From the NCBI RefSeq assembly GCF_000719285.1, contig NZ_JOFS01000006.1, positions 186,001-250,000 on the forward strand: a stretch of 64,000 nucleotides of DNA, written 5' to 3'. Origin of the DNA: Streptomyces bicolor. Lineage in GTDB: Bacteria > Actinomycetota > Actinomycetes > Streptomycetales > Streptomycetaceae. Under the pieces are notes generated by a model, which saw nothing but the letters and a program-made list of their open reading frames with translations, made no database searches and had not been told where the DNA came from. Within the stretch, counting starts at the first letter, position 1; each line of letters opens with the position of its first letter. This document shows positions 1-8,100 of this stretch, piece after piece. The translations under genes and the position numbers were made by a program.

Positions 1-768
1 GTAGTCGCGCCCGCGTCCGACCACGACGTGGGACTCGTCGGCCCGCGTCCGGTTGGTGGGGTCGTAGCCGCACCAGTCGCCCGCCCAGTACTCGATCCAG
101 GCGTGGCTCTGCCCGGCGACCGGACGATGCAGTTCCGCCTCCCGCTCGGGGTGCAGGTAGCCGGAGACGTAACGGGCGGGCAGGCCCACGCCCCGCAGCA
201 GCGCGATCGTGAGGTGGGTGATGTCCTGGCAGACGCCCGCGCACTGTTCCCAGGCCTCGGCGGCGGACGTGTTCACGCTCGTGGTGCCGGGGAGGTACGC
301 CACCCGGTCGGCGACCAGCATCGACACCGCGAGCGCTGTCTCGTGCGGATCGAGACCGGCCGCCGCTTCCCGCGCCTTCTCGACGAGCGCGGCGGGCACG
401 GTCGTACGGGAGGTCGGGCCCGCGAACTCCAGCAGCCGGGAGGACGCCACCTCCTCAGCGAGTTCCTTCCATGTGGGCGCCTCGGGGAGCGGGCCCGGCG
501 GGTGGGTCTCCACCAGGCTGGACGCCGTGATGGTGAGGTCGGCGTGCGGGTCCATCAGGTCGAAGCCGGTGACCTGGGTGCCCCAGTAGTCCCAGTACGC
601 CCAGGTGGTCGCGGCCGGGCTGATGGTGACCCGGGCGTCCAGGGTGGTCTGGCCGGGCAGCGTCAGCGGGGTCATGCGGACCTCGTTGTGCGAGGACGCG
701 GCGGGCTGGGCGTACGAGACGCGGGTGATGTGCTTGATACGGAGCCGGCGAGTTCCCTGGGTGGTCAT
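1..768 (-). CDS. Transglutaminase-like cysteine protease-fold protein, 3' end outside window
   Basis: The frame opens with ATG at 768-766 and runs off position 1 without a stop, so about 256 codons are visible. The first ~100 residues (MTTQGTRRLRIKHITRVSY...) look like the beta-rich N-terminal region found before bacterial transglutaminase-like domains. The catalytic triad is readable: Cys near residue 180 (AGVCQDITH), His near 220 (GQSHAWIEY) and Asp near 235 (GYDPTN). Its start lies one base after the stop of the alpha-E gene, so it is the third gene of a minus-strand operon with the ATP-grasp and alpha-E genes. Such trios are predicted to make or trim an unknown peptide or peptide-modified product. 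That role is inference; the family call is firm. Confidence 0.9.
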   Translation of the reverse strand, partial: MTTQGTRRLRIKHITRVSYAQPAASSHNEVRMTPLTLPGQTTLDARVTISPAATTWAYWDYWGTQVTGFDLMDPHADLTITASSLVETHPPGPLPEAPTWKELAEEVASSRLLEFAGPTSRTTVPAALVEKAREAAAGLDPHETALAVSMLVADRVAYLPGTTSVNTSAAEAWEQCAGVCQDITHLTIALLRGVGLPARYVSGYLHPEREAELHRPVAGQSHAWIEYWAGDWCGYDPTNRTRADESHVVVGRGRDY

Positions 769-769
769 C

Positions 770-1702
770 TCACGCTCCTTCCTGGGCCCACTCGACGGGC
801 CCCTGGTACGGGAAGAACCGGTCGGCCACCGCGTCCGCCGAGGCCATGCAGGCCTGCTGCAAGTCCTTCAGCAGCAGGGGCAGTTGCTCCTCCAGGGCGT
901 GTGTGTCCAGGTACTCGAGCCGGGTGCGCATCCGGCCGATCGGGCGCCGCGCGGGGTCCTGGCGGGGGCGGCCCAGCGCAGTGAGGCACTCCTCCGCTGT
1001 GGTCAGCGCGTGCAGCGCCGAGCGCGGGAAGTCGCGGTCCAGCAGAAGGAATTCGGCCACCCTTGGCGTGTCGCCGAAGCCGCTGTACACACGCGCGTAC
1101 GCCTCGTCGGCGCCGGACGCGCTGAGCAGGGTCGGCCAGTCGGGCGCGTGCGCGGCGTCCAGCACCCGCACCGACAGCAGCCGTACGGTCATGTCCACCC
1201 GCTCCAGGCTCCGGCCCAGCACGACGAAACGCCAGCTGTCGTCCCGGCTCATCGTCGAGTCGGCGAGCCCGAAGAACAGCGCGGCACGGCGGCGCACCAG
1301 CTCCAGGTACGCGTACGGGCCGGTCCGCCGAGCCGCCAGCCGCTGGTCGGCGAGCGCGTGCCAGGTCGAGTTCAGGCACTCCCACATCTCGGACGAGACG
1401 GCCTCACGGGCACTGCGCGCGTTCAGCCGGGCCGCACCCAGCGCCCCCTCGATCGACCCCGTCGAACGGGCGTCGAAGGCCAGCTGGTCCAGCACCTGCT
1501 GCATGTCCACCGGCTCACCGCCGGCGTCCATCCCGAGGATCGCGTACAGCGACCGGCAGGCCACGTCCTCGTCGCGCCACGGGTCCTCCAGCATGCGGTG
1601 GAGGTAGGCGTCGAGGATCCGGCCCGTGGCGTCGGCCCGCTCGACATACCGTCCGGTCCAGGTCAGCGCCTCGGCTATCCGGGAGAGGATCACGTCGTTC
1701 AC
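770..1702 (-). CDS. Alpha-E domain protein (DUF403)
   Basis: This 310-residue protein begins MNDVILSRIAEALTWTGRYVERADATGR, the usual opening of the helical alpha-E family (COG2307), and keeps the expected length. It has no signal peptide and no membrane segment. It overlaps the upstream ATP-grasp gene by four bases (ATGA, 1699-1702) and is followed after one base by the transglutaminase gene, so the three should be translationally coupled. Alpha-E proteins occur almost only beside circularly permuted ATP-grasp proteins, and are thought to work with them in a ligase complex. No biochemical reaction is known for this member. Confidence 0.92.
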   Translation of the reverse strand: MNDVILSRIAEALTWTGRYVERADATGRILDAYLHRMLEDPWRDEDVACRSLYAILGMDAGGEPVDMQQVLDQLAFDARSTGSIEGALGAARLNARSAREAVSSEMWECLNSTWHALADQRLAARRTGPYAYLELVRRRAALFFGLADSTMSRDDSWRFVVLGRSLERVDMTVRLLSVRVLDAAHAPDWPTLLSASGADEAYARVYSGFGDTPRVAEFLLLDRDFPRSALHALTTAEECLTALGRPRQDPARRPIGRMRTRLEYLDTHALEEQLPLLLKDLQQACMASADAVADRFFPYQGPVEWAQEGA

Positions 1703-3243
1703 TGCTGCTGTGCCCCTTCCTGTACGACGGTGGGGGTGCCGTCGGGTCCGAGCTGCCGCGGCGCGACGTCCAGCGGATCGCTCGCGGTCACCGGCGAGGG
1801 CGACTCCGCCGGGCCCTCCGCCAGCACCCAGGTGTCCTTGGAGCCGCCGCCCTGGCTGGAGTTGACGATCAGGTTGCCCTCCTGGAGGGCGACGCGGGTG
1901 AGGCCGCCGGGCAGCACCCAGACATCGTTGCCGTCGTTGACGGCGAAGGGCCGCAGATCGATGTGGCGCGGTGCCATGCGCTCGCCCGCGAGGGTGGGGG
2001 AGGTGGACAGGGCGACCGGCCGCTGAGCGATGAAGCCGCGCGGATCGGCGATGACGGCTTTGCGAGTGCGTTCGATCGTCTCGCGGTCGGCCTTCGGACC
2101 GATGACGATGCCCTGCCCGCCGGCGCCGTCGACGGGCTTGATGACGAGCTGCTCGATCTGGTCGAGGACGGCGTCCAACTGGCCGGGCTCGTCAGGCCGG
2201 TACGACTCGACGTTGGGGAGGACCGGCTCCTCGCCGAGGTAGTACCGGATGAGGTCCGGGACGTAGGTGTAGAGGAGCTTGTCGTCGGCGATCCCGTTCC
2301 CCACGGCGTTCGCGAGTGTGACCGTGCCGGCCATTGCGGCGCTCATGATGCCGGGGCAGCCGATCACCGAGTCGGGGCGGAAGTGGAGCGGGTCGAGGAA
2401 GTCGTCGTCCAGCCGCCGGTATACGACATGCACGGGCACCTCGCCGCGCGTCGTGCGCATCCACACCCGGTTGTTGCGGCAGACCAGGTCGTGCCCCTCG
2501 ACGAGCTGCACGCCCATCAGCCGGGCCAGCAGGGCGTGTTCGAAGTAGGCGGCGTTGCTGGGCCCGGGGGTCAGGACGACGACCCGTGGGTCATCGGTCC
2601 CGTCGGGCGCGGCGGCGCGCAGGGCGGTGAGCAGCTTCTGCGCGTAACCGTCGACGGGCAGGACGTGCTGTTCGGCGAAGAGGGACGGGAAGATCCGGGT
2701 CATGGCACGCCGGTTCTCGATGACGTACGAAACCCCGCTGGGCACCCGCACGTTGTCCTCCAGCACCCGGAAGTCCCCGGCCTCGTCCCGTACGAGGTCG
2801 ATCCCGGCGATGTGGATCCGTACCCCGCCCGGTGGTTCGACCCCGTGGGCCGCCCTGTGGAAGTGCGGCGAGTTGAGCAGCAGCCGCCAGGGCACGACGC
2901 CGTCCTCGAAGGCACGGGCGTGCCCGTAGGCGTCGGCGAGGTAGGCCTCCAGGGCCCTGACCCGCTGGCTCACCCCGCGTTGTATGAGATCCCACTCCAG
3001 GGCGTCGAGGATCCTGGGCACGAGGTCCAGCGGCCAGGGCCGTTCCTCGCCCGCGAAGGCGTACGTCACGCCCCTGTCGGTGAACGCCCGGGCCATCTGG
3101 TCGGCCCGGAACCGGAGTTCACTCGGCTCGATCGGCTGCAGCGCCGCCAGCACCGGCTCATAGGCGGTCCTGACTTCACCCGGCCGCTCGAACATCTCGT
3201 CCCACGCGTCGGCCAACGCGTACGCGTCAAATATGTCCGCCAT
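1699..3243 (-). CDS. Circularly permuted ATP-grasp type 2 protein (DUF404/DUF407)
   Basis: The 514-residue product carries the permuted ATP-grasp signatures: GVSYVIENRRAM, VGNGIADDKLLYTYVPDLIRY and an ATP-binding loop LVIKPVDGAGGQG near residue 370. Members are predicted carboxylate-amine ligases acting on peptides. It is the first gene of the minus-strand operon (ATP-grasp, alpha-E, transglutaminase), with a four-base overlap to the next gene. The start ATG at 3243 gives the typical N-terminus for the family. The leader upstream is 429 bases long and also serves the divergent LuxR gene at 3673. No substrate can be read from the window. Confidence 0.92.
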   Translation of the reverse strand: MADIFDAYALADAWDEMFERPGEVRTAYEPVLAALQPIEPSELRFRADQMARAFTDRGVTYAFAGEERPWPLDLVPRILDALEWDLIQRGVSQRVRALEAYLADAYGHARAFEDGVVPWRLLLNSPHFHRAAHGVEPPGGVRIHIAGIDLVRDEAGDFRVLEDNVRVPSGVSYVIENRRAMTRIFPSLFAEQHVLPVDGYAQKLLTALRAAAPDGTDDPRVVVLTPGPSNAAYFEHALLARLMGVQLVEGHDLVCRNNRVWMRTTRGEVPVHVVYRRLDDDFLDPLHFRPDSVIGCPGIMSAAMAGTVTLANAVGNGIADDKLLYTYVPDLIRYYLGEEPVLPNVESYRPDEPGQLDAVLDQIEQLVIKPVDGAGGQGIVIGPKADRETIERTRKAVIADPRGFIAQRPVALSTSPTLAGERMAPRHIDLRPFAVNDGNDVWVLPGGLTRVALQEGNLIVNSSQGGGSKDTWVLAEGPAESPSPVTASDPLDVAPRQLGPDGTPTVVQEGAQQQ

Positions 3244-3672
3244 GGCCTGACGTTAAGTGGGGGGTGTAACACGGTGATCTCCGGGGGATTTCCGGGAGGT
3301 GATCGCGGAGCGGTGGCGTCCGGCCGGCCGGGTCGGCCGGACCGCGCCCCGGGAGCCGACGGGCGGCGGCTTTGCTCCGCACACGGCAAAGGCCGGAAGA
3401 GACCATCAGCTTGTTGCAACTCGGCAGGCGGAGGCCCGGAGATAGTGGGTCGAAACGGTGGTTTACGGCGCCCGTTGCGGCGGGAGCCGTGTTGCGGAGC
3501 ACGGCCCGTCCGCGCATAGTTGCGCTGCGGAAGCGCGAGCGAACCGTAGGCCCGACGGGCTGTGCACGGTGGGCCCCTCGACCAGGGCCACGCTCTGCCG
3601 GGGTGCCCCGACAGGGCGGCACCGTGCTCCTGAAGCGGGTGAGCCGGCGAAAGAGGCAAGAACCGGGGGTGG
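3244..3672. other. 429-base divergent intergenic region
   Basis: This gap separates the ATP-grasp operon (minus) from the LuxR gene at 3673 (plus) and should hold both promoters. Several open frames cross it in both strands, but none has a ribosome site or recognisable protein content, so they were not called. A G-rich patch at 3280-3305 has GGTGATC twice (3272-3278 and 3298-3304) as a direct repeat. No RNA gene was recognised. Confidence 0.5.
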
Positions 3673-4785
3673 ATGGCGATGGCCGGGCATGGGGCGGAGG
3701 AGCATCCACACGGTGCCGACCGACTGTGCGAGGCCGGGGACCGTGTGTACTCCCGGGCCGTACGGCGCGGCCGTGTGCCGCGCCGGGACGCGGAGCCGGT
3801 GCCCTGCCTGCTGGAACTGGCGCTGCTGCATCCCGACCCCGACGACATGGACTGGCTGGTGCCGACCTCCCCGCAGGAGGTCATGACGCGGCTGCTGCGC
3901 GGGGTGTACGACGAGGTCAGCGCGAGCCAGCGGCGGGTGGGCTCGGCGGTGGCCGCCTTCGAGTGGTACGCCGGACTCGGCCCCCAGCCGTCGCAGGCGT
4001 CCGGCGCGGAGGGCACGGCGATCCGGGTGCTGGACGGCGCATCCCGTATCCAGGGGGCCCTGGACGCGGCGACGGAGGCGTGCGCGTCGGAGGTGCTGAC
4101 AGTGCAGCCCGGCGGCATCCGTCCCGAACACGAACTGACGGAGGGCCTGCACCGGGCCCTCGCGCTGCGCGGGCGGGGCGTGCGGATGCGCGACCTGTAC
4201 ACGCATGTCGCCCGGCACGGTCAGGGCCTGCTCAACTACCTCGAGCTGATGGGCGATTCGGTCGAGGCCCGCACGCTCGACGAGGTCATCGACCGGCTGA
4301 TCCTCTTCGACCGCACGGTGGCCTTCATCCCCGCGAACGCCGACCGCACGATGGCCCTGGAACTGCGCCACCCCGCGCTGGTGAACTACCTGGTGACGGT
4401 GTTCGAGCGGCTGTGGCGGCTGGCGATCCCCCTGACCGCGCCCCTCCCCGACACCGGCATCGAGGGCATCTCCCACCGCGAACAGTCCATCGCCGCGCTG
4501 CTCGCCGAGGGCCATCAGGACGCGGTGATCGCGGAACGGCTGGGGATAAGCGTGCGTACCTGCCGGGCGCACATCGCACGGCTGTCGGAGACGCTGGGGG
4601 CGGCGAGCCGGACGCAGCTCGGGGTGCGTATAGCGCAGGTGGGCCTGGACCGTCCGCGGGCGTCGTCGTCGGAGGCCGCGGTGATCAGCGTCGCCGGGGT
4701 GCCGGGGATGCCGGGAGCGTCGGGGGGTCCTGCGGTTCCCGGGGGGCCTGGAGTTCCTGGTCAAGGATCCCCGACCGGCCTATGA
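3673..4785 (+). CDS. LuxR-family regulator with conserved-Cys N-terminal domain (paralogue 1)
   Basis: The 370-residue protein has a C-terminal LuxR/NarL-type helix-turn-helix at about residues 265-325 (HREQSIAALLAEGH... RLGISVRTCRAHIARL). The middle region resembles the PLD/TrmB-like effector domain of many Streptomyces LuxR proteins. Near the N-terminus it shares LC..G..Y..A...GR.....PCL.ELALLHPDPDD with the next two genes, including two conserved cysteines. There is no receiver domain. The last 40 residues are Gly/Pro-rich. The coding end overlaps the convergent regulator at 4685-5727 by 101 bases. The start could also be ATG 3679; 3673 follows GGGGGTGG. Target genes are unknown. Confidence 0.82.
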   Translation: MAMAGHGAEEHPHGADRLCEAGDRVYSRAVRRGRVPRRDAEPVPCLLELALLHPDPDDMDWLVPTSPQEVMTRLLRGVYDEVSASQRRVGSAVAAFEWYAGLGPQPSQASGAEGTAIRVLDGASRIQGALDAATEACASEVLTVQPGGIRPEHELTEGLHRALALRGRGVRMRDLYTHVARHGQGLLNYLELMGDSVEARTLDEVIDRLILFDRTVAFIPANADRTMALELRHPALVNYLVTVFERLWRLAIPLTAPLPDTGIEGISHREQSIAALLAEGHQDAVIAERLGISVRTCRAHIARLSETLGAASRTQLGVRIAQVGLDRPRASSSEAAVISVAGVPGMPGASGGPAVPGGPGVPGQGSPTGL

Positions 4786-5727
4786 GATAGCCGAGTTGGG
4801 CCCGGCTCTCGCTGCCCAGCGTCGCCGCGAGCTTGGCGATGTGGACGCGGGCGGTGCGGATGTTCATGCCGAGGCGGTCGGCTATGACGGCGTCGGTGTG
4901 GCCCTCCACCAGGAGGCTTGCGATGGCGCGCTGGCGGGGGGTGATGCCGTTGAGGGTGGGCTGCCGGACGGCCTCGGGGTACATGGGGGTGGCCAGGCGC
5001 CAGAGGCGGTCGAAGGTGGTGGCCAGGTAGGTGACCAGGGCCGGGTGGCGCACTTCCAGCGCCATCGTGCGGTCGGCGTTCGCGGGATGAAGGCGACTTC
5101 GCGGTCGACGACGATGAGCCGGTCGGTGACCTCGTCGAGGGTGCGGGCCTCCGCGTCACCCCGAAGCTGTTCGTAGCGGGCGGCGATGAACGGCACATGG
5201 CGCTGTGTGTGCTGGTAGAGCGCGCGGATACGGCCGCCGCGGTCCAGCAGGGCCTGGTCGCGGCTCAGGGACGTGGCCTGGGCCGACTGCGCCTTGCGTC
5301 CCTTGACGGTGCTGGGCTGGACGGACAGCAGCTCCCGACCCGCTTCGGCCATGGCCTCGGTGATGGCCCGGTTGATCCGCTCGGTGCCGCTGAGCACGTT
5401 GAACGCCGAGGACTCGGCGGTCGTGGGGCGCCGCCCGTCGATCCGCATCAGCGGCGCGAACGCCTCGGCCAGCAGTTCCTCGCGCCGTCGCTCCTCGGCG
5501 ATGCGGTGTCCGGACGCGCGTAGCATCCGGTGCAGGACGACGGCGGGCGCGACCGGCTCCAGCCAGTCGAGGTCGTCGAGGGCGGGGTGCAGCAGGCCGA
5601 GGTCGACGAGGCAGGGGGCGGCCGCGATGTGCTCGGCGGACACCCGGCCCTCGCGCAGGGCCTGCTCGTACAGCTTCCTGCCCGCCGGGCACAGCTCCTG
5701 CGGACCGTGCGTGTGCGCCTCGGTCAC
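4685..5727 (-). pseudogene. LuxR-family regulator (paralogue 2), one-base frameshift before the HTH
   Basis: Translation starts at GTG 5727 (VTEAHTHGPQELCPAG...) and runs cleanly to ...VDREVAFIP, then shifts frame. The remaining part, MALEVRHPALVTYL... through a LuxR HTH (RLGMNIRTARVHIAKL), is in another frame ending at 4685. The intact paralogue at 3673 has CCCC in the codons for IPAN; here rc of 5084-5086 gives only CCC. Restoring one base makes 1044 nt, that is a 347-residue protein of normal family length. As read, the first frame would end in a 281-residue product without HTH. GTG 5727 overlaps the stop of paralogue 3 by four bases, so the pair was a coupled operon. Real decay or a homopolymer sequence error are both possible. 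Confidence 0.8.
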
Positions 5728-6731
5728 TGGTGATGGCCCTCGGCCGGCGTCGAGTGGTCCTGCTGCAGGATGCCCGACTGGGCTATGAGGTAGCCGAGTT
5801 GGGCGCGGCTGCCGCTGCCCAGGGTCGCGGCGAGCTTGGCTATGTGGGCGCGGCACGTGCGGACGTTCATCCCGAGGCGGCGGGCGATGGCCTCGTCGAC
5901 GTGTCCCTCGACGAGGAGCTTGGCGATGGAGTGCTGAATGTCGGTGATGCCGCCCGCGGCCGCCTCGTACGGGGCGCCGGCGTTCAGCGGGACCGAGCGC
6001 ACCCACATGAACTCGAAGACCTTGATCAGGTACCGGACCAGGCCCGGATGACGAAGCTCCAGAGCGACCTGCTGGTCGTCGCGGGTGGGGATGAACGCGA
6101 CGGACTCGTCGCAGACTATGAGGCGCTCCACCAGCTCGTCGATCGTCCGGTACTCCGCCTTTCCCTTCGAGAGCTGGGCAACGTACGCCAGCTTCTCGGG
6201 GCTGTAGCGGGCGGTGTGCTGGTAGAGCGTGCGGATCCGCACGCCGCGTTCGATCAGTGGCCTGTCCCGCTCCAGTCCTTGGAGCAGGCTTTGCTCCGAG
6301 TAACGGTCGTCGCTGGGCTGGACCGTGAGCATCTCGGTCTGGCACTGGGCCGTGGCCATGTTGAGCGCCGCGTTGATCCGGGCGCTGCCCTCCAGCACGG
6401 TGATCGAGTGATCGGTCGTGCCGGACTGCGCGAGCGCCAAGAACGGCTCGAAAGTGTCAGCGAGTTTGATGGACAACCGTCGGCGATCGGCGATGTCGCG
6501 CTCTATGGGATGGAGCCGCTCGGCCAGGGCGACGGACGGGGGAACCGGGCGCAGCCAGTTCGCGTCGTCGGGGTCGGCGTGGAGGAGGGCGAACTCCATC
6601 AGGCATGGAGCCGACTCCACGTCCGCGCGAGCGATACGTCCGGTGCGCAAGGCGTGCGCATATAGTCGGCCACCTTCGTCACACAGTTCGGTCACCGCAT
6701 GGGGATGCGTCGCCTTAGTCGGATTTGCCAT
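5724..6731 (-). CDS. LuxR-family regulator with conserved-Cys N-terminal domain (paralogue 3)
   Basis: The start ATG at 6731 (MANPTKATHPHAVTELCDEG) follows GGAG and is preferred to the in-frame start ten codons upstream. The 335-residue protein has the family N-terminus with two cysteines (ELCDEGGRLY, ESAPCLMEFALLH), an effector-like middle domain and a C-terminal LuxR HTH (RRLGMNVRTCRAHIAKL). It lacks a phospho-receiver. It is first of a two-gene minus-strand unit with the frameshifted paralogue 2. It is divergent from the small secreted-peptide gene at 6848, 116 bases away, which makes that gene a natural candidate target. Function otherwise unknown. Confidence 0.88.
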   Translation of the reverse strand: MANPTKATHPHAVTELCDEGGRLYAHALRTGRIARADVESAPCLMEFALLHADPDDANWLRPVPPSVALAERLHPIERDIADRRRLSIKLADTFEPFLALAQSGTTDHSITVLEGSARINAALNMATAQCQTEMLTVQPSDDRYSEQSLLQGLERDRPLIERGVRIRTLYQHTARYSPEKLAYVAQLSKGKAEYRTIDELVERLIVCDESVAFIPTRDDQQVALELRHPGLVRYLIKVFEFMWVRSVPLNAGAPYEAAAGGITDIQHSIAKLLVEGHVDEAIARRLGMNVRTCRAHIAKLAATLGSGSRAQLGYLIAQSGILQQDHSTPAEGHHQ

Positions 6732-6847
6732 GAAATCTCCACCCCCCAGGGTCCTGAACATGCAGGAACATGATGCATCGATTGTGTGGCGAGCACGTGC
6801 CTGAATGAGCCATCGTCTTATCCGACGGGGGAAGAGGAGACTTTCAA
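6732..6847. promoter_or_regulatory. Divergent control region between LuxR paralogue 3 and the peptide gene
   Basis: The 116-base gap contains two direct copies of GAACATG (6757-6763 and 6767-6773 region) in the string CTGAACATGCAGGAACATG, directly followed by ATGCATCGAT. GGAGA at 6834-6841 region serves the GTG start at 6848. The repeats are a plausible binding site for one of the flanking LuxR proteins; this is inference. Confidence 0.4.
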
Positions 6848-7060
6848 GTGAGGACGAAGCCGACTATGCGCAAGAGAATGCTTCGCTCGGTACTTGTCGC
6901 CGCCTTCTCCGTCGTTGTGACCTTCGGAGTGCTGGGCGGGCCGTCCGGTGCGAGGAGCGACGTCAGTGCTGACAGTCACTGGCCGACCACCGCCGTGACT
7001 GCCGACAGCGCGGACGTGTCGGTGACCTCTGCGGACGGTGACTCGGGGGAGCGGATGTGA
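6848..7060 (+). CDS. Small secreted-peptide candidate (70 aa)
   Basis: GTG at 6848 follows a good ribosome site (GAGGAGACTTTCAA). The product starts with a positively charged N-terminus (MRTKPTMRKRMLR), then a hydrophobic core SVLVAAFSVVVTFGVLGG at about residues 14-31, then an Ala/Ser/Asp/Thr-rich tail of about 35 residues. This is the layout of a Sec-type signal peptide followed by a short peptide, with possible cleavage near SGARS. It shares GTGA with the Rieske-like gene downstream (stop at 7058-7060, next start at 7057), so the two are coupled. It lies beside three LuxR genes. A role as signal or regulator is only suggested by this context. Confidence 0.7.
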   Translation: MRTKPTMRKRMLRSVLVAAFSVVVTFGVLGGPSGARSDVSADSHWPTTAVTADSADVSVTSADGDSGERM

Positions 7061-7392
7061 CCACCCCACCCGACGACCGCTCCTTCCGCCGCGAAATGGC
7101 CACCGCCTACCGCTCCGGCTGGCACTTCATCGACCTCGTCACCGCGATCCCCCACCCCGGTGACTCGTTGATGGTGACCGTCTTCGGTGAGCCGGTCGTC
7201 GTCACGCGGGACGACGAGGAGGACGTACGGGCTTACCGGTGTCTGCGGCGGCCTCGGGGGGCGCCGCAGCCTGTGCGGTGTGCCATCCGGTACGGAATGA
7301 TCTTCGTCAACCTCGATCAGCGCGACCACCGGCTGGTGGAGCCGGAGGCCCCGGCCCCAAGGACCATCTCAGCCACCCCCCGCAGTGCCTGA
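7057..7392 (+). CDS. Small Rieske-like protein lacking the cluster ligands
   Basis: This 111-residue frame starts at GTG 7057, overlapping the stop of the peptide gene. Residues ~20-90 (SGWHFIDLVTAIPHPGDSL, VTVFGEPVVVTRDD, then GMIFVNLDQ) follow the N-terminal strands of ring-hydroxylating oxygenase Rieske domains. The segment that should supply C-x-H and C-x-x-H is shortened to YRCLRRPRG...VRCAIRY, with no histidine, so a 2Fe-2S cluster cannot form in the usual way. It may be a structural relic that now binds something else, perhaps the co-encoded peptide. A strong terminator follows at 7436. The family link is moderate; the coding call is good. Confidence 0.7.
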   Translation: MTTPPDDRSFRREMATAYRSGWHFIDLVTAIPHPGDSLMVTVFGEPVVVTRDDEEDVRAYRCLRRPRGAPQPVRCAIRYGMIFVNLDQRDHRLVEPEAPAPRTISATPRSA

Positions 7393-7435
7393 CGCGATTC
7401 CCCCGTCGTAACAGATCGCTCAGGTGCTTCCCCCC

Positions 7436-7476
7436 GCAGCGGCGTCACCGTGACCTGAACACGGTGACGCCGCTGC
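7436..7476 (+). terminator. Perfect 17-bp hairpin terminator
   Basis: Left arm 7436-7452 (GCAGCGGCGTCACCGTG) and right arm 7460-7476 pair without mismatch around a seven-base loop, followed by AGTTTT. It ends the peptide/Rieske-like unit and, being symmetrical, may also stop the converging gene at 7568. Confidence 0.85.
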
Positions 7477-7567
7477 AGTTTTCCGGGACATTTCCCCGTA
7501 TCCGCCGGTTCGGGCGGTGGCCGAAACCGGGCACCCGGTATTCAGCCACCCGCAGCGACCCGTTCGG

Positions 7568-7981
7568 TCACCCGCGCCCCATCGCCCGGGTCAGCTCGAT
7601 CTCGATCACCACCCGGTCGGGATTGGGCGTCGGCGTCCGCCCGTACCGCACCGCGTACCGCCGCTCGGCGTCCCTGACCCGCTCCGGCTCCGTCCGGACG
7701 TACGCCCGCCCCTCCAGCGTCGCCCACCGCCCGCCGTCCACCTGGCAGACCGCGACGCGTGCCCCGTCCGGGCCGGCGGCCAGCACATGGCGTACCTTCA
7801 CGCTCGACTTGAGCGTGATCACCCGAGCCAGCCGGGCCTCCGGCTCGTATGTCACCCCGACGGCCACGACGTGCGGGGAGCCGTCCGGGCGCAGGGTCGT
7901 CAGGGTGCACAGGTGCCTCTCCTGCCAGAAGGTGAGGTACGGCGCGTCCGGCGCGCCCGGGTTCTGGGTGTATGCCGCCAT
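7568..7981 (-). CDS. F420-dependent reductase of the split beta-barrel family, Rv2074-like
   Basis: The 137-residue protein has the PNPOx-like split beta-barrel pattern. Its core (SPHVVAVGVTYEP, ARVITLKSS, VAVCQVDGGRWATLEGRA, VRDAERRYAVRYGRTPTPNPDRVVIEIEL) closely resembles my memory of M. tuberculosis Rv2074, an F420H2-dependent biliverdin reductase. A cytosolic F420 enzyme is therefore likely; biliverdin as substrate is less certain. On the minus strand TAGGTT (7994-7989) lies seven bases before ATG 7981 with no ribosome site, so the mRNA is probably leaderless. It is divergent from clpB. Confidence 0.88.
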   Translation of the reverse strand: MAAYTQNPGAPDAPYLTFWQERHLCTLTTLRPDGSPHVVAVGVTYEPEARLARVITLKSSVKVRHVLAAGPDGARVAVCQVDGGRWATLEGRAYVRTEPERVRDAERRYAVRYGRTPTPNPDRVVIEIELTRAMGRG

Positions 7982-8019
7982 GGCCCGGAACCTAGTCGCA
8001 GCAACCCTCCCGCGACTAC

Positions 8020-8040
8020 CTTGAGCGGAATAGACTCAAC
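8020..8040 (+). promoter_or_regulatory. HAIR element (HspR operator) of clpB
   Basis: CTTGAGC at 8020-8026, seven bases, then ACTCAAC at 8034-8040: a near-consensus HspR-associated inverted repeat (CTTGAGT-N7-ACTCAAG). It lies 60 bases before the clpB start, where HspR represses the clpB and dnaK promoters in Streptomyces. A separate 13-base palindrome CTGACTCAGTCAG (8051-8063) follows it. Confidence 0.88.
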
Positions 8041-8100
8041 TTTGTGTACGCTGACTCAGTCAGTACTGGGAGACGCTGACGCCAGGAGGAGAACGGACAC

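Noticed and set aside
3227..3709. 160-residue minus frame upstream of the ATP-grasp gene
   Set aside because: It overlaps the start of the ATP-grasp gene in another frame, without ribosome site or similarity.
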